From the NCBI GenBank assembly GCA_934646835.1, contig CAKUES010000001.1, positions 62,001-126,000 of the forward strand: DNA of 64,000 bases, read 5' to 3'. The notes beneath the pieces are model-generated. The model did not search any database. It was not told the DNA's origin and saw nothing but the letters and a program-made list of their open reading frames with translations. Source of the stretch: an uncultured Coriobacteriales bacterium. GTDB lineage: Bacteria > Actinomycetota > Coriobacteriia > Coriobacteriales > QAMH01. A program made the position numbers and the translations under genes. Positions 26,502 through 35,023 of this stretch are shown here, in pieces; the stretch's first letter is position 1; each line of letters starts with the position of its first letter.

Positions 26502-26534
26502 AACGCGCCCGTCGGTTCCCCGCGGGCGCGTTTT
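26502..26534 (+). terminator. intrinsic terminator of the second aquaporin
   Basis: A ten-base GC-rich stem (AACGCGCCCG and CGGGCGCGTT) ends in TTTT, 40 bases after the stop codon. Confidence 0.85.
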
Positions 26535-26587
26535 CAGTGCGCGGGCAATGTGCTTGAGAGGTGGACGGCGATCGGGGTCCCCAGCCC

Positions 26588-26767
26588 GCTGCAACCTATG
26601 GCGCCGACTCCGTCTGGCGCCTACGTGGTTCTGCGATCAACTGAAGCCGGCACGTCCTTGCCCCAGTCCCTCGCTGTTGCCCGACCTGCAGGCGGCACTG
26701 CGTCAGTACCGGAGGGTCCCGAAACCCACGTAGGCGTCAGACGGAGTCGGCGCCATCGGGTGGCAGC
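26588..26767. repeat. family B inverted pair
   Basis: A forward unit at about 26597 and an inverted unit ending at about 26757 flank some 100 bases. The centres carry paired variants (GACTCCGTCT and AGACGGAGTC), so the two arms still match each other. Confidence 0.75.
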
Positions 26768-26789
26768 GGGCCGGAAGCCCCTAAAACGC

Positions 26790-27530
26790 GGGCTGAAATC
26801 AGCACCACCCCTCAAAGGGGTGGTTTGCTCTGGGCCTATAAGGCCAAGGTTTCCGGGCAGCGCCTCAAGGCGCTGCCCTTCACTTCGTTCAGGGCGCTAC
26901 CGCCTTTGACTCTTGGGTGCCGCACAAAGCGGCTGCTGTCCCAGCTACTTCCTCTTGAACGGGTCCTCGTACTCCTTGACGCTCAACCGGTCCAGGGCGA
27001 TGTCGTGCATCTCCTGCTCCCGGATGCACTTGACTATCGTGGCCTCGTTGAGGCCGACGGTGCTCACGTAGTACCCCTCTGCCCAGAAGTGCCTGTTGCC
27101 GAACTTGTACTTCAGGTTGGCGTGCCTGTCGAACATCATCAGCGCGCTCTTGCCCTTCAGATACCCGACGAAGGAGCTCACGCTGATCTTCGGGGGTATA
27201 GCCACAAGCATGTGGACGTGGTCGGGCATCAGGTGCCCCTCTATTATCTCGACGCCCTTGTACCTGCAGAGGTTCCTGAATATCTCCCCGAGGGACTCCC
27301 TGTACTGGTTGTAGATCACTTTTCGCCTATACTTCGGTGCGAACACGATGTGGTACTTGCACATCCACTTCGTGTGCGACAGGCTGTTCGCCTTGTTCGC
27401 CATATGGTGGCCGCCTCTCTATCCGTGGCCGATGCGTCCTGAACAAACGAATCGTAACCCCGGCCGGCGGCCGCCACCCACCCGGTTGGGCATAGCCTTC
27501 GACGCGCACCCGCATAGCGGGTGGTTTCTT
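26790..27530 (-). mobile_element. IS200-type insertion sequence
   Basis: A single Y1 transposase gene is flanked by subterminal hairpins: ACCACCCCT-AGGGGTGGT at about 26803 and GGGCAGCGCC with its complement at about 26856 on one side, and ACCCGC-GCGGGT at about 27509 on the other. There are no terminal inverted repeats, as expected for this family. The ends are approximate. Confidence 0.75.
26945..27403 (-). CDS. tnpA: IS200/IS605-family Y1 transposase TnpA
   Basis: A full-length 152-residue HUH endonuclease that moves single-stranded DNA. It starts with the family block CKYHIVFAPKYRRKVI, has the metal-binding DHVHML (HUH) motif near residue 62, and the catalytic Tyr in GYYVSTVG near residue 114. 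The frame is intact, so the element may be active. No tnpB is present, as in IS200 itself. Confidence 0.95.
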   Translation of the reverse strand: MANKANSLSHTKWMCKYHIVFAPKYRRKVIYNQYRESLGEIFRNLCRYKGVEIIEGHLMPDHVHMLVAIPPKISVSSFVGYLKGKSALMMFDRHANLKYKFGNRHFWAEGYYVSTVGLNEATIVKCIREQEMHDIALDRLSVKEYEDPFKRK

Positions 27531-27571
27531 GTGTCGCGCTACGCGCTCCACAGGCTCATGAGTCTACAAAA

Positions 27572-27717
27572 TCAAAAAGTGCGCGAAGTGTTAAGGGTTT
27601 GAGCGGGTTATCGAGTAGCCGAAAATCGGCAACGCTGTGACCTGCGGTTTTGCGAGCGAAAATCGCCGTCTACTCGGCAACCCGCTCAAACCCTTAACAC
27701 TTCGCGCACTTTTTGTT
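27572..27717. repeat. family A palindromic element, copy 5 (core inverted)
   Basis: Arms CAAAAAGTGCGCGAAG and complement CTTCGCGCACTTTTTG. Compared with other copies both arms changed together (GCGC for GCAC/GTGC), and the inner GGGTTTGAGCGGG also pairs with CCCGCTCAAACCC. The core is inverted relative to copies 1, 2 and 4. It lies between the IS200 and DUF5714 genes. Confidence 0.9.
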
Positions 27718-27811
27718 CGCAGGGCGCCCTGAAATCGCCGCCTGAGCGCAAAAAGCCGCCGCCGCAGGCATCGCTTGCCCGCGGCGGCGGCTCGCTCGCA
27801 CCAGAGAGGCG

Positions 27812-28531
27812 CTACTTGCTCGGGAAGTACGGGCACTGCTCGCGCAGGCACTGGGCGTTGCCGCCGCAGAAGGTGCAGGTCACCTTCTCAGGGCGCTCCA
27901 TCTGCACGTTGAAGCGCTCGTTGAGGAAGTCCGTGGCATCGAGCACGGCCGTGAAGCCAGTGCGCTTGCAGCAGCGCGGGCCACCCACATCCGCCAAATG
28001 CCCCAAGACCGTCGAGGTCAGGCGCTGGCACTGCGCCCACTCGCTTGTTGCCATGGGCGTCGAGCCGTTGATAATGCTGAGCGCCTGGCCAACGCTGGTC
28101 GCCGCGCCACAGCAACCCCAGAAACCGCAGGATCCGCCCGGTACCTGCAGGCTGCGGGCCACGAGCTCTTTGAGGCCCGCCTCCAGATCCATAGCGCCGC
28201 CGTCAATCTTGCCGCCGGCGTTGACGTAGGCCGTCATAACGGAGGCGCCGATGAGCGTGTGGTGCTCGGGACCGTTGGGATAGACGGACTTGTCGCTCAT
28301 GATCTGCTGCAAAATCTCGACCGCGTTGGTCGAGGCGCATGTGGGGCAGAACTCGAGGCCAAAGTCCACACCGCCGCGACGATGACAGTCGTTGCAGACA
28401 TAGTGCCCCTTTGAGCACGTGGTCTTGCCCATCTCCTTCTTACCGCAGATAGCGCAGGTCTGCTCGGCTGCCTCGTTCGCGTAGACGAGCTCGCTTCCGC
28501 AGATCAGGCAATTGGGCGCTCCTTGTGACAT
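27812..28531 (-). CDS. DUF5714 protein with N-terminal zinc ribbon
   Basis: A 239-residue protein of unknown function. An N-terminal zinc-binding segment (CLICG, CAICG, CSKGHYVCNDC, CPTC) precedes the DUF5714 body, which shares CGFWGCCGAATSVGQALSI, GPRCCKRT and the C-terminal CTFCGGNAQCLREQCPYFP with the short form at 19098. Over twenty cysteines suggest a metal- or thiol-handling enzyme. It begins 79 bases after the ABC permease on the same strand, so it is probably the last gene of that operon. AGGGGAGGG supports the start at 28531. Confidence 0.78.
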   Translation of the reverse strand: MSQGAPNCLICGSELVYANEAAEQTCAICGKKEMGKTTCSKGHYVCNDCHRRGGVDFGLEFCPTCASTNAVEILQQIMSDKSVYPNGPEHHTLIGASVMTAYVNAGGKIDGGAMDLEAGLKELVARSLQVPGGSCGFWGCCGAATSVGQALSIINGSTPMATSEWAQCQRLTSTVLGHLADVGGPRCCKRTGFTAVLDATDFLNERFNVQMERPEKVTCTFCGGNAQCLREQCPYFPSK

Positions 28532-28609
28532 GCCAAACCCTCCCCTTCTCTCGATGCAGCCGCAAACGCGGCGACTTACCAACAGTTTCCAGCTCTCCTG
28601 TGACGTGTC

Positions 28610-29656
28610 CTACATCCACCTTATCGCGTGCTCTTTGAGCGCGTTGATCAACCAGTTGAGCAGCGTGACGACGACGCCCACTGTGATGATGCCAGCAAGC
28701 ACGTTCACGTAGTTCGCAAAGTTCGTGTAATTGATGATGTAGTAGCCCAAACCAGATTTTGCACCGAGCATCTCCGCAAACGTCAGCATCATGATTGCAG
28801 ACGTCAGCTGCGCGTTGAGCCCAGACAAGACACCGGGGATCAGATACGGCAAAATCACCGAGCACACCATCTCCCATTTTGTGAGCTCAAGCATGCGGGC
28901 AGACTCGATGATGCGGCGATCCATGGAAGAAACGCGCACAATCGTCCCCAAAAACGTAGGCCAAAACAGTCCGAGGAAGATGACCGTGGCCGACGCCAGG
29001 CGAAAAGTCGGCATGAGCGCAACCAGATACGGAGCGAAGACGATGGAGGGAATCGGTGCGAGGACGCGGGCGATAGGTGCGAGGACGTTGCACAGCGATG
29101 GCGTCCAACCAACGACAGCGCCGAGCAGCACCCCGGCAAAAATCGAGGTCACAGCTCCCATAAGAAGCAGCTGGATCGACGAGCCGATGTGAACGAGCAA
29201 GTCCTTCCACTGAGTCGCGAAAACGTTGAACACCGCCTCCGGAGCAGGGACGAGCACGGGGTGCATCATGGCGAACTTGGTCGTCGCAAGGTCCCACATC
29301 GCGAGTAGCGCCCAGACAATGATGATGATCCACGAGGCCGAGACGGAGCTGTCTCCCTGCTGGGAGTCCGCGTCCTTGCCACATCCGAGAAGCCGGCTCA
29401 AATAAAGCAGCTCCATAAACCCAACCGAGACCAGGAGGGGGACGCAGCTCGGAACCTTCTTGGCTCCAGGCAACAAGATGATGACGACGAGCGCGGCAAG
29501 GAACAGATGGCTTGCGACGACCATCATGCGGCGCTTGCGTTTGCTACGATCGCGCATCTCCTTCTCCTGGGCCTCACAGCATGCGATGACATCGTCGGAT
29601 ATGAGGTTCTGGACGACTTGGGGCTCATCGGCGCCGATGTTTTTGATGTTCGTCAT
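28610..29656 (-). CDS. ABC transporter permease (SsuC/TauC type)
   Basis: A 348-residue inner-membrane permease. After a hydrophilic N-terminus and two extra membrane segments comes the usual five- or six-helix core of nitrate/sulfonate/taurine-type importers. The EAA loop contacting the ATPase is IESARMLELTKWEMVCSVILP near residue 245. The start at 29656 fits the G-rich Shine-Dalgarno better than the ATG six bases upstream. It forms an operon with the ATPase and the binding protein; the substrate is not evident. Confidence 0.88.
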   Translation of the reverse strand: MTNIKNIGADEPQVVQNLISDDVIACCEAQEKEMRDRSKRKRRMMVVASHLFLAALVVIILLPGAKKVPSCVPLLVSVGFMELLYLSRLLGCGKDADSQQGDSSVSASWIIIIVWALLAMWDLATTKFAMMHPVLVPAPEAVFNVFATQWKDLLVHIGSSIQLLLMGAVTSIFAGVLLGAVVGWTPSLCNVLAPIARVLAPIPSIVFAPYLVALMPTFRLASATVIFLGLFWPTFLGTIVRVSSMDRRIIESARMLELTKWEMVCSVILPYLIPGVLSGLNAQLTSAIMMLTFAEMLGAKSGLGYYIINYTNFANYVNVLAGIITVGVVVTLLNWLINALKEHAIRWM

Positions 29657-29670
29657 GCCCATACCCCCCC

Positions 29671-30450
29671 CTAATCCTCGTCCATGTAAAACAGACCGAG
29701 CAACTCGTCGCGCAACTCGTGGTAGCCGGAAAGCGATATGAAGTCACCGGACGTGCGGGGGCGAGGAAGGTCGACCTCGATCACGCGCTCGATGTGGCCC
29801 GGACGCATGAAAACGATGCGGTCCGCCAAAAGAATCGCCTCGTCGAGGTCATGCGTGACAAACACCGCCGTGCGGCTGTTGTCCCCGTCGTTCCAGACCT
29901 CCTCGAGAAGCGCCTGCAGCTTGGCACGGTTGCGCGCATCGAGGGCGCCAAAGGGTTCGTCCATCAGCAGTATCTCGCTCTCCATGGCCAAGGCGCGGGC
30001 AATCGCGACGCGCTGTTGCATGCCACCGGAAAGCTGAAACGGATATTTGTCCGCAGAATCCAACATTCCTACCTGCGCCAACGCAGATTTTGCACGACAG
30101 AGTGTCTCGTCTTTTGATAAGCCTTTGCCGTTTTTGGAATGCTCGATACTGAAGGCAACGTTTTTGATAGCAGTCATCCACGGGAAGAGCGAGTAATGCT
30201 GAAACACCATGGCGCGGTCAGACCCGGGACCACTAACGGGCTTCCCATTTGCCACGATACCGCCCACTGTCGGTTTCTCGAGACCGGCGATGAGGTTGAG
30301 CATCGTCGTCTTTCCACAGCCGGAATGGCCGATAAGGCAGACGAACTCCCCTTGCTTGATCTGCAGATTCGCGTCCTCTATCGCAAGATGCGTTTGGCTG
30401 GCGTCCTTGTAAGCAAATGACATGTTCGATATCTCGATAACGTTTGGCAC
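29671..30450 (-). CDS. ABC transporter ATPase (SsuB/TauB type)
   Basis: A 259-residue ATPase. Walker A is GHSGCGKTT near residue 43, the Q-loop VFQHYSLFPW, signature LSGGMQQRVAIARA, Walker B ILLMDEPFGALD, and the switch His in FVTHDLDEA. The Q-loop 'LFPW' is typical of nitrate/sulfonate/taurine importers. The GTG start at 30450 has AAGGA six bases upstream. It is 14 bases from the permease gene. Confidence 0.92.
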   Translation of the reverse strand: MPNVIEISNMSFAYKDASQTHLAIEDANLQIKQGEFVCLIGHSGCGKTTMLNLIAGLEKPTVGGIVANGKPVSGPGSDRAMVFQHYSLFPWMTAIKNVAFSIEHSKNGKGLSKDETLCRAKSALAQVGMLDSADKYPFQLSGGMQQRVAIARALAMESEILLMDEPFGALDARNRAKLQALLEEVWNDGDNSRTAVFVTHDLDEAILLADRIVFMRPGHIERVIEVDLPRPRTSGDFISLSGYHELRDELLGLFYMDED

Positions 30451-30539
30451 GTGAGTCCTTCCAGACACCGCTGATAACAATCGCCCTGCCTGTGCTGCCT
30501 GGGAAAACTTCCTGACAGCAGAACCGCAGGGCAAAAACA

Positions 30540-30578
30540 GCCTGCCGAAAAAGGGCAAAAACTCCTCTTTCGGCAGGC
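30540..30578 (-). terminator. intercistronic hairpin after the binding-protein gene
   Basis: GCCTGCCGAAA and its complement TTTCGGCAGGC are separated by 17 bases, between the binding-protein stop and the ATPase start. Such hairpins usually protect the binding-protein message and lower downstream expression. Confidence 0.6.
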
Positions 30579-30594
30579 GTCTTTGGCAAACCTC

Positions 30595-31737
30595 TTACTT
30601 GCCGAGGGTGTTGTGGGTCTTATAGGTCTCGAGCAAGCCGTTGTAGAAGTCGGCGTTCTCGCCGCGTTCGATGAGCGTGTCGAGCGCCTTCTTGTAGACG
30701 GTGGAGTCGACGTGGTCCTCCATCTTGCACTCGGTGTTGGCGTCGATGTTGCCCGTCTCCTTCATCACCTCGTAGAAGTTGCAGACGGCATCCGTGTAGG
30801 GGTCGAGCTCGATGATCATCGGGGTCTTGTAGTCATCGGTGCCGTAGATGACGTTCTCGACATAGGCCTTGTCCTGGCCGGAGTAGTCGACAAGCGCTTT
30901 GATGGCACGCTTGCGGTCGTTAGTGATGATCTCGAGGCCGCGCAGCTCGGCGATCATGAACTTAACGAGGGCAGAAGCCTTGTTCTCGAGGGAGTTTTTG
31001 GAGGTCGTCTGACGGCAGCAGGGGAAGTCAGGCTCGAGGTCGCCCACATGCATAGAGGTGGTGACGCCGGACTTGGCGGCGATATAGCCCTGGCCGGAGT
31101 TCAGGAAGCCGCAATCGCACTCGCCCTTGGCGACAGCCTGGATGATGGACTGCTGGTCGGACATGATGACCCAGTTGTCGGAGTTGTACTTGCCGGCATC
31201 GTTGAGCAGGCCCTGCATAACAAGATGGCCGGTCTCCATGGGGAAGTACGCGACCTTGGCGTCGGCAAAGTCCTTGATCTTGACGTACTTGTCCTTGTTC
31301 TTGGGAAGCACGATGCACTCGGAGCCCTCTGCGATAGTGCCGCCAAAGACGACGATGTTCTCAACACCCTGGGCGACGAAAGTGCAAGTGGGGATAACAC
31401 CGAAGGGAAGGATGTCGATCTTGTCCTCGGAAACTGCCGTTGCGCCATCGGAGAGGTTGGCGACAGTCTCGAAGGTGACGTTGAGCTTCTCCTCCTCGAA
31501 CAGGCCCTCCTGCTTTGCAACGCAGATGCCGGCGATCTTGATGTCCTTGCCGAGCAAAGCGCAGCTCAGGTCCTCGGTCTCAGTGGAGATCTCGATCTCC
31601 TTCGCGGTGTTCTTGTCAGAATCGGCGCCGCTGGAGGCATTGGAGCCGCAGCCGGTAATCATGGCAGCGGAGCCGGCGACAGCGGCAGTTGCCAAACCGA
31701 GCTTGGCAAAGTCACGACGAGAAATGGTCTTGGTCAT
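30595..31737 (-). CDS. ABC substrate-binding lipoprotein, unusually Cys-rich
   Basis: A 380-residue exported binding protein of the NMT1/SsuA-like fold. The leader combines a twin-arginine motif (SRRDFAKLG) with a lipobox (ITGC), so it is probably a Tat-exported lipoprotein. The mature part has about ten cysteines, including ECDCGFLNSG and PDFPCCRQT, rare for a protein outside the cytoplasm. Free thiols in the binding cleft would suit a thiophilic ligand such as an arsenical or metal complex; this is inference. It heads the importer operon with ATPase, permease and DUF5714 gene. Confidence 0.85.
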   Translation of the reverse strand: MTKTISRRDFAKLGLATAAVAGSAAMITGCGSNASSGADSDKNTAKEIEISTETEDLSCALLGKDIKIAGICVAKQEGLFEEEKLNVTFETVANLSDGATAVSEDKIDILPFGVIPTCTFVAQGVENIVVFGGTIAEGSECIVLPKNKDKYVKIKDFADAKVAYFPMETGHLVMQGLLNDAGKYNSDNWVIMSDQQSIIQAVAKGECDCGFLNSGQGYIAAKSGVTTSMHVGDLEPDFPCCRQTTSKNSLENKASALVKFMIAELRGLEIITNDRKRAIKALVDYSGQDKAYVENVIYGTDDYKTPMIIELDPYTDAVCNFYEVMKETGNIDANTECKMEDHVDSTVYKKALDTLIERGENADFYNGLLETYKTHNTLGK

Positions 31738-32041
31738 GGTTTTCCCTTCTTATGCGAAACGCACCCTTTTGCAGTATCAACATCTATATGCACATCGCTA
31801 ATAGATGAGGCTAATCATAACATCAGGCAAGGCCCTAGCGGCAGACGAGAGGGCTATAATCTAATCAATTGAAATGTCCTACCGTCCTAGTAGGGTGATT
31901 GGTTTACATCAAAAGTGCACGTCAGCGGCCGACTTGGGCCGCTTGTGCACGCAAGGCGAACATAGGCAGTCCATCGCAATCCGCATGACTGCGCGAGTGC
32001 TACTATGGCGTTCTTCGACTCAGCACGTGCCAGGAGGTTTC

Positions 32042-33076
32042 ATGATCCGTCTCAACAACGATTACTGCTACAGCGCACACCCCAAGGTTCTCGAGGCCCT
32101 CGCAGCCGATGCAAACAACGCCTACCCCGGCTACGGCACGGACTCTTGGTGCGAGAAAGCAGCCGAGATGCTCCGCGAGCAGGCGCAGGCGCCGAATGCG
32201 GACGTGCACTTCCTCGTTGGCGGCACGCCGGCAAACGTCATCATCATCAGGCACGCGCTGCGCCCGTGGCAAAGCGTCGCCTGCGCGGACAGCGCCCACA
32301 TCAACGTGCACGAGACCGGCGCAGTCGAGCACAAGGGCATCAAGTGCGAGTGCGTCGCTGCCGTTGACGGCAAGGCCGTGGCAGCCGACGTCGAGGCGCT
32401 GGTGCGCGGCGCGCGCGAGGACAGCGTGGCCGAGCACATCACCCAGCCGGGCATGCTCTACATCTCCATGGCGACCGAGACCGGCAGCGTCTACACGCTC
32501 GCAGAGCTTGAGGCACTGCGCGAGGTCTGCGACAAGTACGACCTCTACCTCTTCATCGACGGTGCGCGCATGGGCTACGGCCTCACCGCCATCGGCGGCG
32601 ACGTGACGCTTGCCGACATCGCGCGCCTGGCCGACGTCTTCTACCTGGGTGGCACCAAGCAGGGCCTGCTCTTTGGCGAAGCCGTGATGATCCTCAACGA
32701 CGAGCTCAAGCCGTACTTCCGCAACAGCATCAAGCAGGGCTGCAGCATGCTCGCCAAGGGTTGGCTCGCCGGACTGCAGTTTGCCACGATCCTCGAAGAC
32801 AGCCTCTACTTCGAGCTGGCACGCAAGGCAAACGAGCTCGCCGAGCGCGTAAGGCAGGCTCTCGCCGCCGCCAAGATTCCCCTGGCGTACAAGACCACTA
32901 CCAACCAGGTCTTCGTCGTCTTCACACCCGAGCAGCTCGCGCAGCTCGAGGGCGACTTCGCCTTCGAGATCGAGGGCATGCAGGGCGACAACCACATCAT
33001 GCGCATCTGCACTAGCTGGGCTACCAAGGACTCCGACATCGACGCCCTCGTCGCCGCAATCGAGAAGCTGGCCTAG
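32042..33076 (+). CDS. low-specificity L-threonine aldolase-like PLP enzyme
   Basis: A 344-residue fold-type I PLP enzyme that cleaves beta-hydroxy amino acids to glycine and an aldehyde. Seen are the N-terminal LNNDYCYSAHP, GYGTD, the cofactor Asp in FIDGARMGYGL, and the Schiff-base Lys in LGGTKQGLLFGE. AGGAGG lies eight bases before the ATG at 32042. It stands alone and is followed by a family C repeat. Confidence 0.92.
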   Translation: MIRLNNDYCYSAHPKVLEALAADANNAYPGYGTDSWCEKAAEMLREQAQAPNADVHFLVGGTPANVIIIRHALRPWQSVACADSAHINVHETGAVEHKGIKCECVAAVDGKAVAADVEALVRGAREDSVAEHITQPGMLYISMATETGSVYTLAELEALREVCDKYDLYLFIDGARMGYGLTAIGGDVTLADIARLADVFYLGGTKQGLLFGEAVMILNDELKPYFRNSIKQGCSMLAKGWLAGLQFATILEDSLYFELARKANELAERVRQALAAAKIPLAYKTTTNQVFVVFTPEQLAQLEGDFAFEIEGMQGDNHIMRICTSWATKDSDIDALVAAIEKLA

Positions 33077-33197
33077 GAAACACGCAGCGCATCAAGCCTT
33101 CCGCGCCCAAGATGCCCGACAGCCCGCGACGCCAAGAAACCCGCAAGGCCCAAACGCTCTGGCCTCCCCTGCCCTAGCAGCGCGAGCTGCGAGCAAG

Positions 33198-33308
33198 GAA
33201 AGCGCTGATTAATGCGAGGTTTATGGGGAGGGACAGGGTCCCTCCCCTACGTGACCAGCGGTTTTGCTAATCGTATACAATAGGCGCTCGCTTTAATCAG
33301 CATTTCCC
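33198..33308. repeat. family C element, copy 1
   Basis: A central perfect hairpin GGGGAGGGAC-AGG-GTCCCTCCCC lies inside imperfect outer arms (GGAAA..GCTGATTAA and TTAATCAGC..TTTCC). It is located between the convergent threonine aldolase and higA genes. Copies recur at 47360, 48797 and (short) 54419. Confidence 0.8.
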
Positions 33309-33375
33309 AAGGGAGGCTGGGAGGGTTGTCATGCGATGCGGACGACGGCAACAGCTGCGGCTCACCTCTTGCCGC

Positions 33376-33723
33376 CTAGCCCTCCAGCGCGGGAGCATGC
33401 GGCCCGCCCGGAAGCTTGAAGGGAACGATGTTGTCGATTGACTCGCGCTCGAGGTCGAGGGAGTTCCAGAGATCGACGTTTCGCTGCATGTTGAGCCAAA
33501 ACTGTGCAGAAGTGCCAAAGTAGCGAGCCAGGCGCAGCGCCATGTCTGGGCTCAAGGCGCGACGCTCGCTCACCAGCTCGTTTACCGTCTGGCGCGACAC
33601 GCCGAGGCTGGACGCCAGCCCAGAGACACTGAGCCCGAGCTCCGCCATGTACTCCTCGCGAAGCATCTCCCCAGGATGGGTCGGCTTGCGTGAGACGAGT
33701 ATGAGTTTGTCCTGTTCTGCCAT
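33376..33723 (-). CDS. higA: HigA-type antitoxin
   Basis: A 115-residue XRE-family antitoxin. It begins with the HigA block RKPTHPGEMLREEYM and has the helix-turn-helix VSGLASSLGVSRQTVNELVS. It follows higB (toxin first, the usual HigBA order). The start at 33723 is preferred because GAGG lies nine bases upstream; an ATG at 33732 has none. It represses its own operon, probably at the 26-bp palindrome at 34025. Confidence 0.92.
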   Translation of the reverse strand: MAEQDKLILVSRKPTHPGEMLREEYMAELGLSVSGLASSLGVSRQTVNELVSERRALSPDMALRLARYFGTSAQFWLNMQRNVDLWNSLDLERESIDNIVPFKLPGGPHAPALEG

Positions 33724-33734
33724 TCCGATCATCC

Positions 33735-34016
33735 TCAGTGATAGTCACAAATCTCGACGTTGAAAGCATCATTGCCTTTGAATTCGAAGCAGATGCGCCA
33801 TTGGTCGTCTACCGAGAGGGAATACTGCCCTTGCCTGTTGCCCTGCAAGCGATGGAGCCTGTTGCTGGGCGGGAGCCTCAAGTCCTCCACCTGCATAGCG
33901 GCATCGAGCATGTCGAGCTTCCTGACAGCGCGCCTCACTATCTCTGGCGGAAACTTCTTGGAAGTCCCCTCAGAGAACAGGTGCTCAGTCTCTTTGTCGG
34001 CAAACGATCGTATCAT
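33735..34016 (-). CDS. higB: HigB-type RelE-family toxin
   Basis: A 93-residue ribosome-dependent mRNA interferase fold. It starts MIRSFADKETEHLF, has RLHRLQGNRQGQYSLSV and WRICFEFKGNDAFNVEICDYH, the standard HigB core with its C-terminal His. It is the first gene of the pair, 10-20 bases downstream of the palindromic operator. Confidence 0.93.
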   Translation of the reverse strand: MIRSFADKETEHLFSEGTSKKFPPEIVRRAVRKLDMLDAAMQVEDLRLPPSNRLHRLQGNRQGQYSLSVDDQWRICFEFKGNDAFNVEICDYH

Positions 34017-34024
34017 GGCAGTAT

Positions 34025-34050
34025 TGTAACACGTCACGTGACGTGTTACA
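34025..34050. promoter_or_regulatory. 26-bp perfect palindrome, hig operator
   Basis: TGTAACACGTCAC and its exact complement follow without a spacer, directly upstream of the higB start at 34016. The position and symmetry fit a binding site for the HigA dimer. Confidence 0.8.
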
Positions 34051-34204
34051 GAGTTAAGTAAATACCGCGTTGTCGCTCATACAAAGAGCTTCCTTCTGCT
34101 GCCATCGATTTTGTCTATAGCAAGGCATGGGAACTATGCGTTTTGCAGCATCGACCTGCTCGTTTAGTATTCTCAGCATCGGTTTTGATGAGGAGGTGAC
34201 ACAC

Positions 34205-35005
34205 ATGTGCGAGCTGTTTGGGTTCTTCGGTGATGACGAGCGTGACATCAGCGCTGACCTGCGCGAGTTCTTCTCGCACAGCGTGGAGCACCCGCAGGGC
34301 TGGGGTCTGGCGCTCGGCAGTCAGGGCAACACCCTCAACATCGAGAAAGAGTCGCTGCGCGCTATCGACAGCTCCTATCTCAAAAGCCGCCTCGACGGCT
34401 CCGTCAGCGCCAAGGTTGCCATCGCGCACATCCGCCTTGCAACCGCCGGCAACACCTCCTTCGACAACTGCCATCCCTTCAGCGCCGTCGACGTGAGCGG
34501 CCGTCAGTGGACCCTCGCGCACAACGGCACGATCCTCGCCTTCGACGAGCTCGAGCGCTATCGCGGCGAGCAGCGCGGCAGCACCGACAGCGAGCGCATC
34601 CTCTGCTACCTCATCGACAAGGTCAACGAGGCCACGCGCGCTATCGGTCACACCCTCGACGTCGACGAGCGCTTCCGCGTTGTCGAGCGCATCGTCGCCG
34701 AGCTCTCCGCAAACAACAACAAGGTGAACCTCCTCATCCACGACGGCGAGCAGCTCCTCGCCCACTGCAACTTTGCGAACTCCCTGCATGCCCGCCGCGA
34801 CGCCGCCGGCACATACTTCTCGACGCACGCGCTGTCGCGTGGTACCTGGAGGCAGCTGCCCCTCAACACGCTCGTGGCGTTTCGCCGTGGAGACGTTGCT
34901 CGCATCGGTCACAAGCACGCAAACGAGTCCTTTCAGACCGCTGCGACCATCGAGGCATGGCAGCGCGCAAACGGGGAGGTCCAGACCGGTACTCAGATCG
35001 CCTAG
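34205..35005 (+). CDS. class II glutamine amidotransferase domain protein
   Basis: A 266-residue Ntn-hydrolase of the YafJ/EgtC/GlxB-like group. Cys2 right after the initiator Met (MCELFGFF) is the nucleophile; HPQGWGLAL, AHIRLATAG and LAHNGTI complete the glutaminase site. No synthetase domain is attached. AGGAGG precedes the ATG at 34205. Just 18 bases downstream begins a glutamate-cysteine ligase-family gene. EgtC of ergothioneine synthesis is a member that hydrolyses a gamma-glutamyl bond, so this pair may make and trim gamma-glutamyl compounds (inference). Confidence 0.88.
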   Translation: MCELFGFFGDDERDISADLREFFSHSVEHPQGWGLALGSQGNTLNIEKESLRAIDSSYLKSRLDGSVSAKVAIAHIRLATAGNTSFDNCHPFSAVDVSGRQWTLAHNGTILAFDELERYRGEQRGSTDSERILCYLIDKVNEATRAIGHTLDVDERFRVVERIVAELSANNNKVNLLIHDGEQLLAHCNFANSLHARRDAAGTYFSTHALSRGTWRQLPLNTLVAFRRGDVARIGHKHANESFQTAATIEAWQRANGEVQTGTQIA

Positions 35006-35023
35006 AACCCAAGAACAGAGCAC

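Noticed and set aside
3622..27717. Family A repeats as a CRISPR array
   Set aside because: Copies are kilobases apart, about 150 bp long and palindromic, with no regular spacers and no cas genes.
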